A stretch of DNA of 64,000 nucleotides from Rhodamnia argentea. Taxonomy: Eukaryota; Streptophyta; Magnoliopsida; Myrtales; Myrtaceae. Shown here in pieces: positions 48,040 through 60,166 of the stretch. The notes under the pieces are model-generated. The model worked only from the letters and a program-made list of their open reading frames with translations, had not been told where the DNA came from and did not search any database. Where the stretch lies: positions 4,340,001 to 4,404,000 of the forward strand of contig NC_063156.1 in assembly GCF_020921035.1 (NCBI RefSeq). Reading direction: 5' to 3'. Positions within the stretch are counted from its first letter, which is position 1. Each line of letters starts with the position of its first letter. Position numbers and translations under genes: made by a program.

Positions 48040-48500
48040 AATGCCATGAAAAATTTCAAATTGGTATACATGTGATAAATTTACCCAAATTATTTTTTTA
48101 AATACAAAAAACCTCAAACTGGTACACCTGTGACAAATTTATCATAAAATATTTTTTACCATAAAAAATCCCAATTTGATACATCTGTGACAAATTTACC
48201 CTAAACTTATTATTTTGACCATTAAAAACCTCAAACTTATACACATATGACAAATTTACCCTCCGTTAGTTTTTGTTAAATTGGATAAATACCACAAAAA
48301 ACTGGAAATTGATACTTCTGAGATAAATAGAGGGTAAAAATCCTAAATGTGTACATCCGACAATTGACATGTGCCATCCAAATCGATAATTTGACGATAA
48401 ATTTTAACGAAAACTAATGAACGGTAAATTTGTCACATGTGTACCGGTTTGGAGTAAATTTTGTTAAAGATGTATTTTTGAGATAAAATTGTCACAGGTA
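48040..48500. repeat. Foldback-like array of ~60-bp units
   Basis: Left units repeat AAAACCTCAAACTGGTACACCTGTGACAAATTTACC with spacers, about three to four times from 48045 to 48260. From about 48290 related sequence appears inverted (GGTAAATTTGTCACATGTGTACCGGTTTGG at 48423). The whole is therefore a large imperfect inverted repeat, without coding capacity. It resembles 60530-60960. Confidence 0.65.
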
Positions 48501-48546
48501 TCCCTTTAGTTTATATCGATATTAACAAAGCCAATGAACAGTTGAC

Positions 48547-48950
48547 AATGCCAAAACTTACATTCCGGGAATGCGACTTTTCAAAGGACCTGCTAACTTG
48601 CCTTGGATAAGAGGCCTTTGAAAATGCAATCTCAAAGTTATCCAAAAAATTTTGTCAAAAGTCATTTGCATTTACCAAAAAGACTTTAGGTCATCAAAGC
48701 TCCTTGTAAATGCGGAACCAAATGCACTCGAACAGTACCAATTAACAGTGAGCAATATCAAGACTTGCATTTTGAGAATGCTGCTTTTTGAACGACTTCC
48801 GAGCTTGTCTTGGGCCAAAGGCCCTTTGGAAATGAAATTTCCCAAAAGTTCTTCAAAAAAGAATTGCTAAAAGTCATTTGCATTTATCCAAGAGGCCTTG
48901 GGGCCTCAAAGTTCCTTACAAATGTCAATCCAAACGCATCCTAGGAGTGC
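48547..48950. repeat. Diverged ~212-bp tandem duplication
   Basis: The anchor GTCATTTGCATTTA occurs at 48661 and 48873, a distance of 212. Both copies also share a GCATT..GAATGC.(G)CTTTT block, GGCC(T/C)TTTG(A)AAATG and a TCAAAG(C/T)TCCTT..AAATG run. Non-coding. Confidence 0.75.
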
Positions 48951-50024
48951 ATTTGAATTTGAATCACTTTTTGAAGTCCAAAAGCACCCTTGCAAAATTA
49001 AACTTTTGTTACTCGAAAAGGCAAAATCTCAAATAATGGTATGAAACTGAGCCTTCTTCTTTTTTTCTCAAAAGAGGGTCTCATAGTGACGTGCATATAT
49101 GGACCTCTTGTTTGTTTTTCCATCATTTAGCCGTGGCTCTCTAATAATTTATCTCGCCTTATACATTAGAGACCAACTTAGAAAAACTGAACTCTTGAGT
49201 TTGACGGACTAAATCGAATTCGAGGGAGGGAAACGTTACAAACTAGACTAACGATGTAAAATCGTGCGATATAGATTTACCAGCGTCTTTCGAAACTTAG
49301 AAATAAAGGAGTGAATATTCTCAAAGAACAGACATGAGCATGAATTTCGACTTTCCAATGGGTCCTCCACAACGCACCGAGTGCCGAGAAAAGACGAGCT
49401 GTGTGGTTTCCGATAGCAGCATGCACGGGAGCTGCATAAAAATGGGGACGTTGCATTGCAACACATTACAAAGTTAAATTGGAGACTTCACCAAAGTTTA
49501 GTCGATTACATAAGGAAAAAATGCGAAAATAGATCATCCATTCATAAATTTTACCTTTAAATATCATTTTACACCTTCACAATAATTACCCTCATGTCCC
49601 TGTTTATGGAAATATTATTTCCTTTCTGAAAATGCTCATCCCTGAATTTTAAATTCCCACACTCACCGAAAACATTCAGATGTTAAATGAGTCTGCAAAA
49701 AGGAACAATTCGGTCTTTTTAATGTTGGATTTTGCTTAGGGGTATATGAATGGTATTTGCCAAAAAGAGAGATGTATGTGGCCATTGGGTCAAAAGTGAG
49801 GTAAGTTTTTGGTCTTTTCCCAGAATTCTCATATTTGAGCCAAATAAGATTGACCTGTCTGACCAACTATTATCTGAGTCAGGAGAATAATCTCACAACC
49901 AGAAAACTAAGAACAGGTACACCAGCAAAACAAACATCTGACTTTCCACTACAACTCAGCAATATCCAAAAGCAAATACTCAATTTTGCCGGGCCTCCTC
50001 ATTCTGTTTCCGAGTGTGAATTGG

Positions 50025-53000
50025 TCATAACTCATCCTTGTTTGGTGCATCCTCGCCCATTAGTTCGTCGAGAGAGAATTCGTCCTCTTCAAAAATCTCT
50101 CCGTCTTTACCATCCCATGGCTCCGTCTTCGCGATCACGGGGGTGCCTTCAAAAGGCAAATTGCCCTTGCCACCAAGCCCGGCTTCCCTCACAAACTCTC
50201 TGACAGGCCGAAATTGAGTATTATAGGTCAAACTATTTATACGCATTGTCAAATTGATGCTTAAGTAGCGCAGGGTTTAAGACTTACACAATATGGTTAA
50301 GTTCGAATGCACTCCGAAGCGGGGCATATGCGCCTTTCTTTGCATTTAGTGCAACCAATGCGGGGTACCCATATCCGCCGACACCAACAAGTTTCTCTAG
50401 ATCTGGCTGCTTACCGGCGGCGGCCCAAACATAACTGCACCAGGGGGAGTTCAAGTTTTTAAATGAGCTTCACTAAACCATGGTTGGAAACCACAGGCAT
50501 TTACCACAGAAAATGTTAAAAAGGATCCAATTGTTAGCATATGCATAAGTGCCACAGACAAAATTCAGTGAGCGAAACCACAGCTACTAACCTGTAAGGA
50601 CTTCTTTTAAACTTTTCTGCTACTGACAACAGCATCTGAACATATCTGTTTCTTCCTTCTGCCTTGGTGTCCAAGATATCAGGTAAGAAAGCAACAAAAC
50701 AGATGGCAGCTTTACCGCATTTCTCCTCCATAACATCCTTTTGAGAAAATGACATGTCATGCTAGCGGAGTCTCTAAAAGTGAAAGAAGCAGAGATTTAC
50801 AGCCATCAGAAGAACTTACTTGGCTGGTCAGCTCAGTCACTTCAGGAGGAGCAACATTTGTCTCCAGCTGCTCTAGAGCAAAGGATTCAATAGCAGAGGC
50901 AGTTCTAGCACCCTCATAAGGAATTGGACTGTCTTTGTCAGCACCAAATACGAGGATAGTAGGGAAGCCTTGCACATTGTACCTGCTCATTAAAGACTGG
51001 CAATCCCAATTGATCAGAATTGTACAGAGGAAAAACTTTTCAAAAGGTGTTAAAAACATTGAGATATTTGTCAGTGTGCACTAGCTAGAAAACTAAGGGT
51101 TGGAGCTTGCCAAAAGAAGTATTTCATTTCGAAATCATTTCCCCGGACAATCCCCAAAAATATGAAGTTTTTCCCATTGAAAGAATTGACAGTTAAATCG
51201 ATGTATGATGATATGATTATTTACTAAGGTTCACTGAGGCTATATCAATTTTTGTGGCAAAATAAAGGGAGTTCCTTTAGGATGTCAATCCAATCAGGTA
51301 ACAGATTAAAGTTTGAAATGACGATGATAATAATACTTATAAACATGTAGGGGCTCAAGCCTTCATTAAATGAAGACAATTGCATGTAGAAGCAAAGATT
51401 ACTACCAACTTTCTATTTGTTATAATGATGAAGACATCGAAAATAAATAAATGGAAGGACCATCTCCTACTAAATGTGGAATTAAAATATACTACCTTCT
51501 CGGCGTCACAGTCAACATGTCCCAACTTCACTTTTCCTTTCAAATTATTGGCAGCCTTCTTCCACTCAGGTGCCAGTTTTTTACAGTGACCACACCTTCA
51601 AAAGCACAAGAGGCATAGACTTCATTGGCCATTAAAAATATAAAATCAAAAAAGAGACAAAGTGCATAGCAGTTGTTCTTATTGAGATGATTTCCCCTTC
51701 TTATTATAACAGCTGCTTTCACAATTCAAAGATGCATAACTTTGTTTTAGCAACATAAACAAAAAAAAAATAATAACTTTCAATCAATAAAGGAGCAACA
51801 GTTAAAATTGGCGAAAAGAGACAAAGTGCATAAAAGTTGCTCTTATCGAGATGATTCTCCTCCGTATTAATACAGCTGTTTTCACTATTCAAAGATGCAG
51901 AACTTTGTTTTAGCAACATAAACATAAAAAAACCAAATAACTTTACAATCAATGAAAATAGATATGGACTCCTAATACAAGGGGAAAATCAAACTCATAC
52001 TGACAGAAACAGTAGGTAGTAATGATCGGTCGGTGACATACTACACTGTAATCATACCATCGTGCACCAATTCTCAAGAAAAAGTTTCAGTAATCAAATT
52101 ACTAGCTTGTATCTGACTAAGATCTAGACTTCTCTAAAATTTCTTCTGTCAGTACTGTGCTTATATACATAAACAAGAGATGACTAAAGAAAACTAAGAC
52201 TTATTTGCAACAAGCAATAAACAGACTACCCATAAATCAAACCAAAGAGATCAGCCATCAAGAAAACGGAATGTACCATGGAGCAAAAAATTCTACAACC
52301 CAGAGTTCTTTACTTTTGAGAACCAACTCATCAAAATTGCTGGAAGTCAGTTCAACCGACGCATTAGGTTCAGATTTCTCACTTGATCCTCCAGTTGATT
52401 TACCATTTAAGCGGTCTTTGAGAAGTGCCTTAACCTGCACACAGATACAACCATTAAGAATCGAACACATCCACACATTCTCTGTTTAGTAGATAACTAA
52501 CCACTTAAGAGGAGACACAATTCTGCTTTTCAAAGTATATTACCAAGTTGAACACAATCTATGACATGATAATGCGTTTACTAATTGAAAATTTTAATAG
52601 TCACAAGGCAAAGGCATTTATGTTCTGTAGTTAATTTTAGTGCGGAGACACATTCTATATCATGAATGCAAACCCATGGGAATATACTATGCCTGAGCCT
52701 GGAAGAAGATATATAATATTTGAAACTAATATTATGTATTGAAGATGAAGGCTAAACCTAAAATTCTGGATCTAGAGATGTTTTACGTCCTTTAAGTATT
52801 AATTCTTTATAGTTTGTTATCATTTGAACAAAATTCTATGTTCACATCAATTGTCATGATCTTAGGAGGCCCAGAAAGATCTCATGATCTGGTCCCTCAG
52901 ACACCCTTTCTCCCAAGCTGGACTATTCAACAACCTTGACTATTACTGTGTTCTAAGACGGTCAAATATGGTCCCCCCCAGCTCCATCCCATAAAGACCG

Positions 53001-54819
53001 CTCTATGATAATCTTAGAGATTCCATGCAACAGCGAATAGTTACTTCTTGTGGCTTTATTGCAAGCCATCAGGAGACAAAATACTACAGTGGAACAACTG
53101 TTTGCGCAGAGCATGTTAAAGTCCATGGAAAGGATGAAAGAGAAATAAAAAAATAGACTCGACCTTGAGGAAATTTGGGTTTAGTCATTTAGAAATAATA
53201 TTGTGAGATCAATAATGTGTCTAGGGTTATTTATACAGATTTCTCAATTGTATTGCTCCATAAGGCAGAGAGGTGTTAGTGGCCACTAAAACCTCTTCTT
53301 ATTGTTATTGAGGAATGGTCATGGCTTTCAGTTAGTTTCACAGCCAACAAAATAATGCAAGTTAAGCTTACCTTAAGTTTAATTCCCTAATTAAGCTGGC
53401 AAGCAATGATCAAAATCCTATATAAACTCTTTTGTGGAAATGCGTAGATGACAAAAACATAAACAGAGTAATCCATAAGTCCGATCAAGAGAGAAATAAA
53501 AACAGACCTGTTTTAGTGCAAATTCTGCAATAGGTTTGACATCCCTTGCTCCTTGGTAATCAATAGGAGGCTGCCCAGGTACAAACACCTTTATGGTTGG
53601 AAAGCCCTTAATTCCATACTCCTATACAATAAGTAGACAAAAGTACATAATCAGAGAGGCAAGGGGACACAATGCCAGGATATCTAAGTTCCTTATAACA
53701 AGTGTTACATGCTGCATAGAATCATAGAAAGGGAAAGAAATCGCTTCAGGGGCTAATTTTATGAATCATCCGTGTCTGAGTATGGATTTGAAGAACCCAT
53801 GAGAAACTAGTGCTGTCTATTTCTCGTGCTTTGCGGTGCCTAAAGGTCCTTCCACTGAATTGAGGGACAAGAAACTCTCAAACTGAACTTCGAGTTTTGA
53901 GAACCAAAAATTGAATCCATCAGCTAAAGAATTCCTATGGAGGGAAACCTGAGCGAGGGACTGGTGTGCATCAGCATCTAGAGCTGCCACAGTGGCTACC
54001 CCTTTCAATACAGTAGCTGCCTTTTCCCACGTTGGTGTTAGAGCTTTACAATGGCCACACCAAGGTGCAAAGAACTCGACCAAAACGACTCCATTCGAAT
54101 TCAAAACCTGCAAAACACAAGTTTGGAATAATTTAAATCCGTTTAGCTCTTACAATTACAAGAATGATAGACCAACAGATCACTAAGGTAACAGAAAAAT
54201 AGAAGGACAACAAGTTTAAGAGCACTGTAGCCGCTGCAGGAATTGCATTCGGCAAATAAAGGTCGCCCTTGCACGAAATCAAGCACCCTTGGCTTCACTA
54301 TTATGCTGTCCAAGACCAGACACCCAATGCTCAAGAAGTAAAGCAAGAGACTGACATTCAAGGGTTCTAGATCAGAGAAATGAGTAACGAGATTACAAAA
54401 CTAAACATGATGAGGAAGCACCTAGCGTAAAAGGGACTCGCGCATCAAGAAAGAAGAAAAAGAAGCGCATCTTAAGGGCTGCCACTCCGGCCGCAGAAAA
54501 AGAACGTTCAATACGCGCGAGTCTCGTGCCTCATATAATCTATAACACTCGAACATCTCCGAAGGAAGAGGAACAGCATCAAAGGAACAGTAGAAGCTAA
54601 TGCCACCGAACGCGACGCGGAATGAACCGAGAGCACGGGAAACTTGAGCTCGACAACAGAATTCAAACACGGATCAGAAGATGGCGATTACCTTGCTCTT
54701 GAAGTTGGAAGGGTTGAGCTGAACCACTGGAGAGGAGGGGCCGTACAATGCATCACACGAATCAAATGCGAATAGGAGCCACGCGATTGCACAAACTAAC
54801 GACACCGATTGTGATCTAC

Positions 54820-54823
<4 letters not shown>
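50025..54823 (-). CDS. PDIL2-3: Protein disulfide isomerase-like, ER (PDIL2-3 type)
   Basis: ER-lumen oxidoreductase that forms and reshuffles disulfides in secretory proteins, of the P5/PDIA6 class. Exons in transcript order: 54823-54692, 54107-53949, 53621-53508, 52434-52277, 51595-51496, 50996-50820, 50737-50592, 50434-50288 and 50199-50025, giving 435 residues. Signal peptide about 1-25. Thioredoxin domain a covers about 28-135 with APWCGHCK (C61, C64); domain a' covers about 160-270 with a second CGHCK (C189, C192), whose tryptophan codon is split by intron 4. A redox-inactive domain b follows. The tail is acidic and ends NKDEL, an ER retrieval signal. A GA microsatellite directly precedes the ATG. 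The family is secure; the name follows Arabidopsis At2g32920/PDIL2-3. Confidence 0.96.
51650..51955. repeat. 164-bp tandem duplication in PDI intron
   Basis: AGAGACAAAGTGCATA recurs at 51653 and 51817, followed by matched blocks through CAAAGATGCA(T/G)AACTTTG and TTTTAGCAACATAAAC. It lies wholly in the intron between the exons ending at 52277 and starting at 51595. Confidence 0.85.

Positions 54824-54855
<32 letters not shown>
54824..54855 (-). repeat. (GA)n tract abutting the PDI start codon
   Basis: Sixteen or so GA units in transcript sense run straight into the ATG. Such tracts in plant leaders can bind BBR/BPC GAGA factors; that role is inferred. Confidence 0.85.
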
Positions 54856-54858
<3 letters not shown>

Positions 54859-56299
54859 GCTCGTCGATTAGCAGAGAGTCTCAGAAACAGAGCAGAAACC
54901 TCTCAGAGCTATCTTTACTACACAGGGTCAGTCGGAAGAAGAAGAAGAAAAACCATGGCCCGTCCCGAGGGGGTGAGGGCTTTTCCACTCGTAGCCTGAG
55001 GCAACGTGTTCTCGCCAATAGGATTCTTACACGTCACCAGGTTTTGCGGATGCACCGCAATTTCGTGCTCCATTTTCTCACAGCCGTGGCCAGTAATTAG
55101 CCCAGTGGGCCAATCATTTTCCATTTTCCTGTCAGTTTTTTTTTCCCGGGCTCCGCTTAAAAATTTGTTTCGCAAAAAATTGACTATTTAAAATTAATTT
55201 CTCGGAATTGATCTCACTTACAAAACTGAACTATCACCCTCAACAATTCAGAAGAAAATAACGCAATATTGATAACCATTTATTATGTGGACTTACAAAG
55301 ACTTAACGAAAAACTGAAAATTTATTTCCGTAATTCTTTCTGATAGGAATTGAAAGTCTTGAAATAGGCCTCGGACCAACGTTTAAGTCTTTTGAAGGAC
55401 ATGCGGAACCAAACCCAAATTACAATAACCTTTTAGTACTCATAACAACAAAGCCCAGAGGAAGTCACCCTCGATTACAGTTAGAAAAAGATAAGATAAT
55501 ATAGATAATCATTTTCAAAATAGTATTTTCCAAATCATAAATTACCCCGACAAAAACACATTTTTTTCTCCAATTCTTGAAATACTCGCGATCTAATTTT
55601 TATTTTCTAGTATTGAAGTGAAAAAATTTCACTTGTCAATCATACAAAGGTGATGACGTACCTTATATTTTACACTGCCAGTGAATCTAATAAAATAAAT
55701 AAACAAAAATCGACATATAGAATTGTATATTATTTTTTCTGAATTTTGACGCAGGAGAATGAGGACATTCCATCCCCACGACTCACTCTTATTCCCTGTC
55801 ATTTAACAAGATCAATGGCCACATCTGGTTTTGATGGTAATGAGGGGTGGGGCCGCTAGTATCATGAGTACAGGTTTCGACTCCCGCGAGTCAGCAAAAT
55901 GAGAGCGAGCGATAGGAGAGGTAAAAATAACAAAGGATCAATGGCCGCTAATGCCTCATGCCCATTCCCTTCCTAAGACTCCCCACTAGCGAACAAGGCC
56001 TGAAAGCAACACTCCCCCCGTATGCAATTCGCAAAAAGCCCTCCGACGAGACTTAAAGGACTCACGAGTCATGACACTATCCTAAGGTTCTCTCCATGTC
56101 TATATATCATATCTCGTATGCACAAGATATAGTTGCAGCCAACCCATCTCCAAGGAAAACAGATGAAAGGACAAACTGAACCCTCTTCGGAGATCAATAA
56201 GAACGCCGAATCTTCTTATCCTAGCAGAACCTCATATGCCCAGAACACAATATCATTCACTTGGATCAGCAGAGTTGGTGATAGGTCAGCTGCCAATGT
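54856..56299. other. PDI promoter and intergenic
   Basis: PDI upstream region followed by AT-rich DNA and the 3' UTR of the next leftward gene. No other gene was recognised. Confidence 0.45.
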
Positions 56300-59200
56300 C
56301 TATAACTGCGAACAAGTGCGAGAGGACTCTCCAATATTGCGTGCAGCAGTAGCACCTTCTAGTAAATTCTCGGATGCCTCAGTTGTGGACTCGGCCGCCC
56401 GGTTCTTGGCCAATGATCTTCTCAAGAATTGGAGTTTCAATCCTTTCGGCTTCATCCGGCCCAGCAATTCCCACCTCCTCGGCTTAATCTGCCCCAACAA
56501 TTTCATCTGCTCCCTTCTAAACTTCCTATTTGCATACCATCTTCCACCTCGCCAACCCAAGGCATAGCTGCAATCATAGCGAAGACAAGACAATAAGGAA
56601 TGAGTGTAAGATAAGAATCAGAAACATCCATTTCAACTTCAACACAGTTCGAATAAACTCCCGCAAAGAAAATCAGAACACTTTGGAACCCATGGAAAAG
56701 GATCACCAAGCAGTGATCTCTGCCAGGGAATTCCAATTTTCAGTCCACAGTCAAAACCATGAACAAATATAAGCAAAGCCAATTTCTTCTACTAATAGGA
56801 GGTACCACACCCATGTCTTGAGACAAGTAGCACACCTGTTTATTTCACTGTTCTAGCTTCTTCCAACAAAACCAAAAAAAAGGGATGTAATGACATCACA
56901 AGTATTTGAGCTTTTGTCTGTTTTACGATCAAGCACCTAAACTTCTTTTTGTTCAATTAAATATCTCAACTTTTGAAATTTGGCTCAATATGAGGAATCA
57001 GTGAAAAAAAATTGTTGCCATGTCACGTGATTTGGCTATTGAGGCTTGCTTACTCAGCGAAAGTCGAGCACAACGACATGGCTTGTCTACTCAACAAAAG
57101 TTATGTCATCTCAATTTACATGTTGGGTGAAGAGGAGGGAGAGAAGGTGTTGACTTGGACGATCTCAACCCTCCAATATGTCTTTGCCAACATAACATCA
57201 TCTCAAGAGGCCTCACTAGACACCAATATGGACAATTAATAACTTTTAATGGCATTTATCCGCATTGGTGTTTTCTGTTCGCAATTTTAGCAAATGCCTC
57301 ACATTAAGCCAACCTTGAAAAGTTGATGTACTTGATTGAACAGAAAAATGATCAATTATTAGAGCGTAAAAGGGGTAAAGTTTCATATACTTGCTGTATC
57401 ATCTGGTCCAAAGAAGGGAGAAGCATGCACATTCCTACTGTTTTCTCTAATGATGCACTTCAAGCAGCTTATAAGATAATGTTCATTTCTTGAGTATGCA
57501 TCTTAACCAACCTCCTCTTTCACCATGCTTTCATTTGCCAACTCTTACATTGGAACACAAGTCAAATTGCATACTAAGCATACTTGAATTCTGGAACTGG
57601 ATAACTGTGATCATGGTGTTCTGCCCCTCTTCATACTAAAGAACGAAAATTGCACAGAGATCTGTTCAAGCTGCAAGTCAAATTGCACAAAACTTGTTCT
57701 ACCAACCACCCCATAGATTGGAATCCCATCCTACCATGGCATTCCCAAACATAAAAAATTTTAAACTGGAATAAAGTTTTAAGGTTAGTCCAAAAATGAG
57801 ACCAAGCTCATTGTGGCTGGACAGATTCGTCCAAATCCTCATAGATTCGTCCAAATCCTCATAGATTCATCCATCATGGTATTACTTCATGAGATATTAT
57901 AACAACAATATTGCTAACAGCTACAGTTCTGCCTTTGCCTTTTAAAAGAGTGAAAAAAGGGAAAAAAAAAATGCATCGACAATAAAGAGCAGGAAAGGAA
58001 GTGAACATGGACCAACCCAATCACTAAAGTGGTACCAGCAGTGGCAATACAAGCCGCAGTACTGGAACTTTCTCGACCAACAATCTTCTTAATTTCCCCA
58101 TGTTCAAATTGATAATTATCCTTCATCTGTCGGAGAACAACAATAAGCACTCATCTTAGATGCAAGAAGTGATGCCAAGTAACAAGAGAGGATAGAAAAA
58201 AAAAATGGATTGGGTAGAACTGATACGTGATGTTAGAAAGCATGCTTGATTCAGAAATCCCAATCAATACAGGCAAAAGAAAGAAAAAGGCAAGGATAAT
58301 GCCACATCCAAGTCAAGCAAAAGATAGGCTGACGACACCTTCTCGAACTTGACAAGGACTTGTTTAGACTAGATCAAGTTTAAAAAAAAGGGTTTGAATA
58401 CAAAGCAACTTTCAATAAAGAACAACATGACAGGGTTTTATGAGATGACTTATAGAAGTCTGAAATTCAACCACCACGGCCATGTCTGTCCAGTTACACT
58501 GCAGGAATAGAAATACTTCCTTGCGGAAGAGAAGTTACTTGATCTGAAATTGTGAATACCGAAGAGGAAACACAAGATCTTAACAGCCAAAAAACGGGAA
58601 ATGTAGAAATTATTTGAATTATACAAAGACTAGAAAGATTGAGACGGAAAATGCATTGGCAATGCAGATGTTGCCATCCATCTAGGAAGCATTTCATTGA
58701 TCCCTCAAAATTTATTATTTAATCTATTCTGACACGCAAAAATAAAAGAAGAATAAATTCACTGCGTTCCTTTTTGGCAGTCTTGGAATCTTCATTAAAA
58801 GTTTTATCACCTTCCCACACATGACAAACAGCAGAGTAGCACCTCCACCTAGAGAAAACAATACCACATAAACTTCAAATGCAAAAGAAAGATACTCACA
58901 GCTCTTTCTATTGATTCAAGCCTTTGATCAACTTTAGTTTCATGATAGTGACGTATAGAATAACCTGCAGCATAAATTACAAACCAATGAACCAAATTAC
59001 AAATAACTTTAAGGATGTAATGATGCAGGAAAGATACATGCACTTAAGTCAACGCGCAGCATAACTACAATTCTGACATAAGCAACGAAGTTCCTCGAAC
59101 ATGTTAATAACAGCATTCTCTTTATCTAATGTGCAAGGCGCCACGCCAACTAATGACTCATAAGATCTTGAAAGCCCTCAAACTAGTCTTGCAAGACTAG

Positions 59201-60166
59201 TGACCACAAGGCTCAAGAAAAGCAAATGACAAAAACTGCATTTCTTCCACCTGTGAGTATTTGCATGTTAAAATCTTGTTTGTACTCGCATTGGGCAAAT
59301 AAGGACTAATACAATAAAGGACCTACATTCATCTCGTAGAACCGGCAAAGTATCAGATTTTTCATAATCTTCACAAGCACAAAACAGTATCCTCGTCGAT
59401 GAAAACTTCAGTTTTCAGCCATCGCTGAAGTCAAGACTGCAGGATCTCAAGGTCCGTCTCTCCACGTGATAAAACGATGCTTAAGCGCTCCTACGCCGGC
59501 ACACATCTTAGAACCCAGGAATGAGATGAGCAGACATATGGCTCATTAATGTCAATCAAGAACCCTTTCTAGCACCATAACTTACTGAAGCTAAACAGCC
59601 TGGAAAACCTAAGTTTATTACGTACAGATCCCCTCCAGATGTGGTCAGTGGCAACAAACTCTTCTATTGCTTACCAATTGCTTTCTAGTAGGTCTTCGCG
59701 ATTCATACCCCTCAATTCACAAGAATCCCAAAATAATTGCAAATTATCAAGTTCCCACAAATTCAATAAGGCGCCAATTCAATCACCGAAATCTACAGCC
59801 TTCATGACCAATTATTAAACGGAAGTAGCCCCGAGCTAAAAGAGAAAAAGCAAAGCACGAAGCGAAACACCACACATCACCTGCCCATGCCGTCGCCACC
59901 GAAGCTATCGAAGTTCCAACAGTGAACACCACCCTGTGCCTCTCGAAAGTATCCTAAACCAAACGACCGGAACGAAATCAACAGTGACAACAATCGAATC
60001 GAACTCCGAACAAATTACAGTTTTCTTTTTTCATGTCTTCAATCAATCGAACCTTGGTGGAGAAAAAAGTGTCCTGAACCGCGGCCCACGAATTGAGGGC
60101 TTTCTTCTTCAATTGAGGCGCTGCTAAGCTGCCGAAGAGGGACGTCCCTCTCCGCAGCCTCTGCAT
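56300..60166 (-). CDS. Unnamed conserved protein with two membrane segments
   Basis: I do not know a name for this protein. Exons in transcript order: 60166-60053, 59953-59881, 58964-58900, 58126-58017 and 56567-56300, giving 209 residues. The N-terminus (MQRLRRGTSLFGSL) is basic and amphipathic, suggesting a mitochondrial or plastid presequence. A hydrophobic segment lies at about 44-62 (VVFTVGTSIASVATAWAGY), a charged loop with RHYHETKVDQRLESIE follows, and a second Ala/Gly/Thr-rich segment lies at about 106-124. A basic cluster then follows (WRGGRWYANRKFRREQMKLL). The hydrophobic-charged-hydrophobic plan suggests an organellar inner-membrane protein. The last 55 residues are low-complexity. 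Intron 4 (56568-58016) contains a foldback-like repeat. The gene model is strong from intact splice phases; function is open. Confidence 0.8.
56890..57400. repeat. Foldback-like repeat in intron 4 of the unnamed gene
   Basis: The left end has AGCACCTAAACTTCTTTTTGTTCAATTAAATATCTCAACTTTTGAAA. The right end has the inverse (CCTTGAAAAGTTGATGTACTTGATTGAACAGAAAAATGATC). The ends are imperfect inverted repeats of about 100 bp around about 290 bp that include a short frame of no recognised family. Confidence 0.5.

Larger units (their letters stand above)
47530..50024. other. LpxB promoter and intergenic repeats
   Basis: The first 200 bases are the LpxB leader and promoter. The rest is AT-rich and repeat-derived, with the two arrays listed separately. 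The last several hundred bases before 50025 are the 3' flank of the PDI gene. No coding segment was recognised. Confidence 0.45.
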
